Shown here: in pieces, positions 6,056 to 10,802 of the stretch
How the letters are laid out: each line of letters starts with the position of its first letter
Numbering within the stretch: the first letter of the stretch is position 1
Assembly: GCA_964426305.1 (NCBI GenBank)
Contig: CAYRPO010000031.1
Coordinates: 1-10,802, forward strand
Reading direction: 5' to 3'
Source of the DNA: CAYRPO01 sp964426305
GTDB lineage: Bacteria > Patescibacteriota > Saccharimonadia > Saccharimonadales > CAIOMD01
Length of the DNA: 10,802 bases
The notes under the pieces: generated by a model
What the model was told of the DNA's origin: nothing
Databases searched by the model: none
What the model saw: only the letters and a program-made list of their open reading frames with translations
Made by a program: the position numbers and the translations under genes

Positions 6056-6465
6056 CCTAGTAAAATCTCCTTGAACAATTTGTTAAATACAAAATCGAGT
6101 GCCTGCACAAATACGGCAAATATAGCTGAAAAAACGAACACAGCAAGCGTGAGGCGTGCGGCTTCTTTTGGAGTTGACCACTTAACGAGCCGAATCTCGG
6201 CCCATGCGTTTCGTACGAATTTAGGCACTAAGTGGACGCGCTTATTAAGAATGCGACCTGTTTTTTTAGTTTCCGATAATTTCACAGGGTGAAACTCTTT
6301 TGCGCCAGTACGACGCAATACGCTCAGTGGCCTGTGGATCTTGCCTTTGAGCTTACCTGGTTGCTTCTGTGTTTTTTGAGACTGTTTTTCAGCACGTTCA
6401 CGCACCGTCTCTGGTGTCTTACGTCTTCTGGGGGCTTTGCTTGGGGATTTCTTTTCTTCTGCCAT
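6052..6465 (-). CDS. secE: Preprotein translocase subunit SecE, 137 aa, with basic N-terminal extension
   Basis: SecE clamps and stabilises SecY in the membrane. The conserved part is C-terminal: the amphipathic WAEIRLVKWSTPKEA segment (88-102) followed by one membrane helix (about 104-127) and a short LFKEILLG tail. Single-helix bacterial SecE is usually about 60-80 aa. Here about 80 extra residues precede it, very rich in Lys, Arg, Pro, Gln and Ser, predicted to be cytoplasmic and probably disordered. The start ATG at 6465 has a strong GGAGAGG site a few bases upstream. secE is first in the secE-nusG operon and is preceded by a hairpin with a T-tract and a putative promoter shared back-to-back with the glycosyltransferase gene. 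Confidence 0.92.
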   Translation of the reverse strand: MAEEKKSPSKAPRRRKTPETVRERAEKQSQKTQKQPGKLKGKIHRPLSVLRRTGAKEFHPVKLSETKKTGRILNKRVHLVPKFVRNAWAEIRLVKWSTPKEAARLTLAVFVFSAIFAVFVQALDFVFNKLFKEILLG

Positions 6466-6480
6466 AAACCTCTCCGCATT

Positions 6481-6506
6481 AAAAAAGCCTAAGCAGCTTG
6501 CTTAGG
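6481..6506 (-). terminator. Terminator-like hairpin just upstream of secE (possible attenuator)
   Basis: On the minus strand CCTAAGC (6506-6500) pairs perfectly with GCTTAGG (6494-6488) around a 5-nt loop and is followed by C and six T residues (6486-6481). This looks like an intrinsic terminator, but it lies only 16 nt before the secE start and no minus-strand gene lies upstream for more than 1.5 kb. It therefore more likely sits in the secE leader as an attenuator or 5' stabilising hairpin. Confidence 0.6.
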
Positions 6507-6518
6507 TCGTCAACGTCA

Positions 6519-6548
6519 ATACTAGCAGATGTTCTATGTTTTTGGCAA
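6519..6548 (-). promoter_or_regulatory. Putative promoter of secE-nusG
   Basis: On the minus strand, TTGCCA (6548-6543, 5 of 6 consensus) is followed after 18 nt by TAGTAT (6524-6519), preceded by TGC to form an extended -10. Transcription would start near 6513, a few bases before the terminator-like hairpin. The -35 overlaps the -35 predicted for the opposite gene. Confidence 0.45.
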
Positions 6549-6571
6549 GTATATGTAAACCTGCTTATGGT
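6542..6571 (+). promoter_or_regulatory. Putative promoter of the glycosyltransferase gene
   Basis: TTGGCA (6542-6547, 5 of 6 consensus) is separated by 18 nt from TATGGT (6566-6571, 4 of 6 consensus). Transcription would begin near 6578, about 8 nt before the ATG at 6587. This would make the message almost leaderless and excludes the upstream in-frame ATG at 6536. Confidence 0.45.
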
Positions 6572-6586
6572 AGACTGCTACATAGT

Positions 6587-8101
6587 ATGATGATGTTTCT
6601 TGGTGTATTGCTGTTTTCTATTGCGGCTCTCATGTCGCTATTCTTATATACTGATCTGGGGTGGACACGGAAGCGGTACTGTACTGGCGTAATCGTTGCG
6701 TTGATTAGTTTTGCGACAGCACTAATTGCCGTAACAGATTTTTCGCTCTATGTTCTGCTACTTGTAGCTGCCGCAAGCTACCTAATTGTCAATGCATTGC
6801 GGGTCGTCAAAGATCGATTGAAGCCAGGTAGCGTACGTACAGTAACTCGCAAGAGTTTCGGTGTCTTGTGGGCTGCCCTTGGCCTGTCCTTGGCCTTGCT
6901 CTATGTTGACCCTCATGGCACTATCTACCTGGTCATATATATGTTGGCTACACTGGTAATTGCTAGTATTGTACTCGTGAATGTCATTGATCGATTAGTG
7001 CTGACGCGCACTGCTCAACCCGAGCGCTTTACAGACGAACAACTGCCTACACTTTCGGTCGCTATCGCTGCCCGTAACGAAACTGAAACGCTTCATTCTT
7101 GCCTAGAGGCTGTGATTGCAAGCGACTATCCAAAGCTCGAGATTTTGGTTCTTGATGATTGTTCACAAGACAAAACTGCCGCGGTTATAAAGCAATTTGC
7201 ACACGATGGTGTTCGTTTTGTACAGGGCGAACCGCCGGTGGATGAATCTTGGCTGCCGAAAAATAGAGCCTATCAGCAATTACTCGACACTGCTTCTGGT
7301 ACGTATATTTTGTATTTGGGCGTCGACGTACGTCTGAAGACCGACACAGTTCGCTTACTTGTCGGGCATGTCGTTAGTAAGCAACTACAGATGGCTTCTG
7401 TGTTGCCTAAAAGAACCAAAAGCGGTTTGGTTGCCAGCCTGATACAGCCGATGCGCTATTGGTGGGAGCTAGCTATTCCTCGATCCAAAAACCGTCCACC
7501 TGTATTGAGCACGATGTGGATTGCCGATCGCAAAGCGCTCGTTCGCATGGGGGGCTTTGCATCAGTTGCTCGTGCAATTGTACCTGAATGGCATCTGAGT
7601 CGAAGCTTTTCGGCGATGAACGCATATGCTTTTTTGCGGCATGATCGAATTCTGCAAGTCACTACTCATAAAAACTTCGTAAGCCAGTGGTTGACTGCGG
7701 TACGCACGCGCTATCCGCAAGTACATCGTCGTCCTGAAAACGTCTTTGCTCAAGGCCTCTTTATGACGTTGTTTTTAGCAGGGCCATTTGTCGTATGTGC
7801 GATTGTGCTCATGAGTGACTCGGCATTGCCATACATTACGTTGGCTGCGCTGCCCGTTATAGTATTGACTGCGGCACATATCGCAATAGCATTGTTTACT
7901 AATCCTGCCGCTGCTTGGCTTGCACCGCTCAATTTTCCCTTTGCAGTTGTACTTGATTTAGTCGCCCTTCATATCTCGATGTGGCGGTATGAATTCGGTG
8001 AGATCGAATGGAAAGGTCGCAACGTCTGCGAGCCTGTCATGCAGGTGCATGCAAGCCTCCCGCCCATTGATTCTAGTCGAGGTCGGGAAAAAATACGCTA
8101 A
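6587..8101 (+). CDS. Membrane-anchored family 2 glycosyltransferase, 504 aa
   Basis: Numbering is from the ATG at 6587. About five hydrophobic segments fill residues 1-135. A GT2 domain begins at about 155 with SVAIAARNETETL and has the nucleotide-binding LVLDDCSQDKT at 188-197. In place of the usual DxD there is GVDV (245-248), which keeps only the second acid. Two or three more membrane segments follow (about 390-465), then EWKGR at 474-478, a motif I associate with CrtQ-like membrane GT2 enzymes. It probably transfers a sugar to a lipid or envelope carrier on the cytoplasmic face; the substrate cannot be read. The frame is open to an ATG at 6536, but neither start has a ribosome site and the predicted promoter lies between them; three ATGs in a row (6587, 6590, 6593) make the exact start uncertain. 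It diverges from secE and its 3' end overlaps the histidine kinase gene by 29 bp. Confidence 0.85.
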   Translation: MMMFLGVLLFSIAALMSLFLYTDLGWTRKRYCTGVIVALISFATALIAVTDFSLYVLLLVAAASYLIVNALRVVKDRLKPGSVRTVTRKSFGVLWAALGLSLALLYVDPHGTIYLVIYMLATLVIASIVLVNVIDRLVLTRTAQPERFTDEQLPTLSVAIAARNETETLHSCLEAVIASDYPKLEILVLDDCSQDKTAAVIKQFAHDGVRFVQGEPPVDESWLPKNRAYQQLLDTASGTYILYLGVDVRLKTDTVRLLVGHVVSKQLQMASVLPKRTKSGLVASLIQPMRYWWELAIPRSKNRPPVLSTMWIADRKALVRMGGFASVARAIVPEWHLSRSFSAMNAYAFLRHDRILQVTTHKNFVSQWLTAVRTRYPQVHRRPENVFAQGLFMTLFLAGPFVVCAIVLMSDSALPYITLAALPVIVLTAAHIAIALFTNPAAAWLAPLNFPFAVVLDLVALHISMWRYEFGEIEWKGRNVCEPVMQVHASLPPIDSSRGREKIR

Positions 8102-9188
8102 ATGTCGACCCCACATTAAGCTCGCTCTGTAGATTGAGTTTGGCATGTACAAGCCGTGCGAGTTTTAAGGTCACGTACAGGCCAAGTCCCGTTCCTTTTC
8201 GCTGTCTCGTACGGTAATCTTCACTGCGAAAAAATTTATCATAGACTCGAAGCTGGTCTGCTTTACTCAGGCCAATACCAGTATCACTGATCTCGAACAG
8301 TACCCCGTTCTTTTGTTGCTTTGCTTCGATCGTGATATGACCTTTTTCTGTATATTTGATAGCGTTAGTCACGAAATTTTGCAGAATTTCGCGCACATAG
8401 AGTGGTGCCGAGCGCAACTGGCGTAACGAGGGATCGGCAATGACTCGCAGCGCCAGGCCTTTTGACTCGGCCTGTTCACTGTAGGAATCCCTAAGATCAT
8501 AGACGAGAGTATGAGCGTTAATCGACTCTATTTCTACGGCTAAAGTTCCCCTTTCGGCCCTGGAAAGTGTTGCCAGATCGTTGATCATGCTGCTTAGAAA
8601 GATCGTTTGATCGTGCGCTGTCTTGAGTGACATGCGCACATTGTCAGGGATCGTCGAGCCAATTTTATCAACCATAAACTGAGCATTACTGATGTTGCCT
8701 TCGGCTATTGCAATTGGTGTTCGCAACTCGTGGCTTACTACTGATATAAATTCATCACGCTCTTCTTCGAGGCTCTTTTCTCTTGTGATGTCGCGTATGA
8801 GTAGTACATGCCCACGCTGTCCCTTGCTGCCGTACCCTAGATGTACTGGCGCGATACTTAGATATAGATTAATCGTTTCTTCGTTAGGGTATTTTAAGCG
8901 TAAATCTCGGCTGACAAACTGTGTTTTTGCATTGCGCACAATCGCTTCGATATCGACCGGCTGATTGTTGCCGTCTATAACGTTCATGATGTCACAAAGA
9001 CGCTTACTGCGTAATTCGGTGTTAACATCGAGAATATTGAGTGCAGCACCGTTGTATACGGCGACCCCCTGATGTTCGTCGACTGCTACTACGGCGTCAG
9101 CCATACTGTTGATGAGTGACGTCAGGCGTTCATGCTCCAGAGCAGCATTTTCTTTGCCTACAAGGATCCCTGTTTCTTTTGGTGACAT
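8073..9188 (-). CDS. Soluble PAS-domain sensor histidine kinase, 371 aa
   Basis: A PAS domain (about 22-135: SLINSMADAVVAVDEHQGV... ending VLLIRDITREK) is followed by a HisKA dimerisation domain with the phospho-accepting His153 in SVVSHELRTPIA (149-160). The HATPase_c domain has the N box QNFVTNAIKYT (270-280), G1 box DTGIGL (302-307), F box KFF (318-320) and G2 box GTGLGLYVTLKLARL (332-346). No membrane segment or signal peptide is present, so it should sense an internal cue. No response regulator gene is visible in the window, so it is an orphan kinase here. The ATG at 9188 has no Shine-Dalgarno but lies 7 nt after an extended -10 (TGATATACT), suggesting a leaderless message. It is also the third gene of a minus-strand cluster, 28 nt after the metallopeptidase gene. 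Confidence 0.93.
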   Translation of the reverse strand: MSPKETGILVGKENAALEHERLTSLINSMADAVVAVDEHQGVAVYNGAALNILDVNTELRSKRLCDIMNVIDGNNQPVDIEAIVRNAKTQFVSRDLRLKYPNEETINLYLSIAPVHLGYGSKGQRGHVLLIRDITREKSLEEERDEFISVVSHELRTPIAIAEGNISNAQFMVDKIGSTIPDNVRMSLKTAHDQTIFLSSMINDLATLSRAERGTLAVEIESINAHTLVYDLRDSYSEQAESKGLALRVIADPSLRQLRSAPLYVREILQNFVTNAIKYTEKGHITIEAKQQKNGVLFEISDTGIGLSKADQLRVYDKFFRSEDYRTRQRKGTGLGLYVTLKLARLVHAKLNLQSELNVGSTFSVFFPDLD

Positions 9189-9195
9189 ATGTATC

Positions 9196-9204
9196 AGTAT
9201 ATCA
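9196..9204 (-). promoter_or_regulatory. Extended -10 element directly before the histidine kinase
   Basis: TGATATACT (9204-9196 on the minus strand) ends 7 nt before the ATG, the distance expected if transcription starts at or next to the A of ATG. No convincing -35 is visible, as is allowed for extended -10 promoters. The 9-mer is identical to those before rplK and dcd. Confidence 0.5.
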
Positions 9205-9216
9205 GCCGTTTATGCT

Positions 9217-9915
9217 TTATTGCATAGCAAATACGGCGCTATGTGCTGCCTTAAGGGCTTTGCGGCGAACGTCGACATCAGGCATGAGTTCACGCATAGT
9301 ATGCCAGAAAGATGCACCGTGATTCATGTGTTTTGTGTGCACTAGCTCATGAAGCAGGACGTACTCAATCTGTTCCCATGGTAGTTGCATCAAAAAGCAG
9401 TTTAAGCTAATCGTGCCGTCGTGGGTACAACTACCCCATCGAGACCTCATGCTTTTGATGCGAACTGTTGTATAGCGAAAGCCGTGTTCGTAGGCTAGGT
9501 CATCAAGCATCTTTGGCAGCGCTGTCTTTGCTTCGATCGTTAGTGCACGTTTGATGGCTTTACGAATTTCGAGTTGTACACGCTGTTCGTCGGGCGATGC
9601 GCCAGGTGGGATCACAATCCGGATGCGATCATTCTGTACACGTGAGGCAAGCTTGGATCCCTCGCAGATTTGGAGCTGATGCTGTTTGCCGATCTGTTGC
9701 CCATCGATAAGGCTGCGTAATTGTTGCTGGTTTTGTTGTTGAATCCAGTCGGCCTGATGACGAGCAAACATTACGCCAGATTGATATGGGAGCCAGTGTG
9801 GTTGTGTTACTCGGATCTTTGGGCCCGCAACGCGTAAACTAATCTTGCGCGCGCCTTTGCGTTTATACACTGTTATGTCACCTATATCGTCAAGGTGAAA
9901 TACTTTGCTGCCCAT
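9217..9915 (-). CDS. YgjP-like (DUF45, M48-related) zinc metallopeptidase, 232 aa
   Basis: The C-terminal half shows the YgjP/DUF45 pattern: SMRSRWGSCT (155-164), SLNCFLMQLPWEQIEYV (170-186), the zinc-binding HELVH (189-193) with catalytic Glu190, and the third ligand in NHGASFW (198-204). The N-terminal half (1-105) is the usual beta-rich region with KISLRV at 24-29. There is no signal peptide or membrane segment, so it is cytoplasmic. The family's substrates are poorly known; in some bacteria the gene neighbours restriction systems, which I do not see here. The start ATG lies 10 nt after the stop of the P-loop kinase gene, with only a weak TAGG site, suggesting co-transcription and coupling. 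Confidence 0.88.
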   Translation of the reverse strand: MGSKVFHLDDIGDITVYKRKGARKISLRVAGPKIRVTQPHWLPYQSGVMFARHQADWIQQQNQQQLRSLIDGQQIGKQHQLQICEGSKLASRVQNDRIRIVIPPGASPDEQRVQLEIRKAIKRALTIEAKTALPKMLDDLAYEHGFRYTTVRIKSMRSRWGSCTHDGTISLNCFLMQLPWEQIEYVLLHELVHTKHMNHGASFWHTMRELMPDVDVRRKALKAAHSAVFAMQ

Positions 9916-9925
9916 AGTAGTGCGC

Positions 9926-10591
9926 CTACCGGATAACTATATTGCGACGAGATAAGTCGACTCTGCCGGCTTGTGCTTGTGCCCGTGACACCAGATTCAC
10001 GAGCCCTGGCTTTGCTACCTTACTAGCAATGTTCTCGTTTGCCAGCACACCTATATCTTGCAAGCGACGTAAAATTGCAGACTGTTGGCTGTTGAATAGG
10101 TGTTTGCCACTAATCACTAAAAAGTCTTCATTTTGCGGATTTTGCATACTGTGCATCCACGACTCAAACTGTTGCGGAGATAGTGGGTTAGAATAGCGAT
10201 CGTCAGCCTTTCTACGGTCACGATTTTTTTGGCGCCCCCATGCCGTCTCGGGATCAATCTGAATCCATATGAACAGATCTTTAGCGTGGTGTTTGCGAGC
10301 CATGTCACGCAATGCACGGCGATCAGCCAAGCGATTTACTGAAGAATCGTATACAACACTTACCCCTGCACGCAGAAATTCCTCAGCCATGTAGTTCATG
10401 AGGCTCGTCAGAATGCGCTGTTCGTTTTTATCGTATCGCGGCTGCGAAAAAAGCTCATGACGCAAGCGGTCAGCGCAAATATGTGCTGCCTCGATTGTTT
10501 CGCAAAGCTGTCGTGATACAAATGTCTTACCAGAACCGGGCAAGCCATATGCATAGAAAAGAACAGGTTGTTGCAGACGGATCTTATGCAT
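9926..10591 (-). CDS. P-loop (AAA_33 / zeta-like) kinase, 221 aa
   Basis: A Walker A motif GLPGSGKT (16-23) follows the first strand (VLFYAYG). ADRLRHELF (40-48) resembles the substrate-side loop of AAA_33 kinases such as zeta toxins and polynucleotide or small-molecule phosphotransferases. VVYDSSVNRLADRR (79-92) corresponds to their second acidic strand, with an arginine-rich lid around 119-132. This predicts ATP-dependent phosphorylation, but the substrate is not readable and no antitoxin-like partner is adjacent, so I do not call it a toxin. A basic tail after about 190 (ending DLSRRNIVIR) lies beyond the usual fold. The ATG sits 7 nt after a -10-like TAGAAT with no ribosome site, suggesting a leaderless message. 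It is the first gene of the kinase, peptidase, histidine kinase cluster. Confidence 0.82.
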   Translation of the reverse strand: MHKIRLQQPVLFYAYGLPGSGKTFVSRQLCETIEAAHICADRLRHELFSQPRYDKNEQRILTSLMNYMAEEFLRAGVSVVYDSSVNRLADRRALRDMARKHHAKDLFIWIQIDPETAWGRQKNRDRRKADDRYSNPLSPQQFESWMHSMQNPQNEDFLVISGKHLFNSQQSAILRRLQDIGVLANENIASKVAKPGLVNLVSRAQAQAGRVDLSRRNIVIR

Positions 10592-10598
10592 ATGGCCT

Positions 10599-10604
10599 AT
10601 TCTA
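10599..10604 (-). promoter_or_regulatory. Putative -10 box before the P-loop kinase gene
   Basis: TAGAAT (10604-10599 on the minus strand, 5 of 6 consensus) ends 7 nt before the ATG. A possible -35 17 nt upstream (TGTTCA) is weak. The geometry again fits transcription starting at the initiation codon. Confidence 0.35.
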
Positions 10605-10675
10605 ACAAAGCGTCTCTACTTTGAACAGAGTTGCGACAACAAGTTGCGTCAATTGTATGGTTTTGGTGTTGTGTA

Positions 10676-10704
10676 TTGGTATTTTGCGAAAAATCCGGTA
10701 CCAT
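10676..10704 (+). promoter_or_regulatory. Candidate promoter of tRNA-Trp
   Basis: TTGGTA (10676-10681) and TACCAT (10699-10704), each 4 of 6 consensus, are 17 nt apart and end 23 nt before the tRNA. A second -10-like TATATC (10720-10725 region) lies closer but is too near for a normal 5' leader. The choice is uncertain. Confidence 0.3.
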
Positions 10705-10727
10705 TAAGGAGCATTTTTTATATCTGT

Positions 10728-10802
10728 AGGGGCATAGTACAACGGTTAGTATAAAGGTCTCCAAAACCTTAGATCGTGGTTCGATTCCACGTGCCCCTGC
10801 CA
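10728..10802 (+). tRNA. trpT: tRNA-Trp (anticodon CCA)
   Basis: A full cloverleaf of 75 nt ends at the last base of the window. The acceptor stem is AGGGGCA (10728-10734) with TGCCCCT. The D arm is GTAC/GTAT with an 8-nt loop containing GG. The anticodon stem AAGGT/ACCTT has loop CTCCAAA, giving anticodon CCA. The variable loop has 4 nt, and the T arm is CGTGG TTCGATT CCACG. Discriminator G and a genome-encoded CCA follow. Only UGG would be read, in line with TGA acting as a stop. Confidence 0.95.

Noticed and set aside
8081..8112. Possible GGTCG/CGACC stem at the convergent glycosyltransferase-histidine kinase junction
   Set aside because: Only 5 bp with a 20-nt loop and no T-run; not a supported terminator.
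9926..10591. Zeta-type toxin of a toxin-antitoxin pair
   Set aside because: The P-loop kinase fold fits, but there is no small antitoxin gene upstream and the immediate neighbours are enzymes; the family covers many non-toxin kinases.

Overview
The window looks like part of a streamlined, host-dependent bacterial genome of the Candidate Phyla Radiation, most likely Candidatus Saccharibacteria (TM7) or a relative. The pointers are the divergent but complete SecE, NusG, L11 and L1, the compact gene spacing, a double-domain ThyX, lysine-rich extensions on SecE and L1, and several genes that appear to be transcribed almost leaderless. This placement is inference from gene content; no 16S or phylogenetic test was possible. 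TGA is used as a stop (secE) and a normal tRNA-Trp(CCA) is present, so I see no sign of UGA recoding. A run of exactly 100 N shows that this is a scaffolded draft assembly.

Layout. Positions 1-107 hold the tail of something upstream and an intrinsic terminator. A small unrecognised plus-strand gene follows (150-386), then a GC-rich imperfect hairpin (431-480) between convergent genes. From 3520 down to 493 on the minus strand lies a two-gene deoxypyrimidine operon: dcd (dCTP deaminase), overlapping by 8 nt a 773-residue fusion of thymidylate kinase with a tandem ThyX. Together these could take dCTP towards dTDP. The assembly gap (3644-3743) sits between dcd and the ribosomal genes.

The minus-strand block 6465-3751 is the classic secE-nusG / rplK-rplA transcription and translation cluster. 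SecE and NusG overlap by 4 nt. A perfect hairpin terminator separates them from rplK-rplA, which has its own strong-looking extended -10 promoter, and a candidate L1 autoregulatory hairpin lies just upstream of rplA.

A plus-strand membrane GT2 glycosyltransferase (to 8101) diverges from secE. The two predicted promoters appear to share one palindromic -35 box. The glycosyltransferase converges with, and overlaps by 29 bp, a minus-strand cluster of three genes read from 10591 down to 8073: a P-loop (AAA_33-type) kinase, a YgjP/DUF45 zinc metallopeptidase and a soluble PAS histidine kinase. The window ends exactly at the encoded CCA of a plus-strand tRNA-Trp.

The most unusual items are the Tmk-ThyX-ThyX fusion with complementary active-site losses in its two ThyX halves, the L1 protein with an added SAP/HeH-like domain and charged linker, and the compact regulatory architecture around secE. 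I found no CRISPR array, insertion sequence or defence island.
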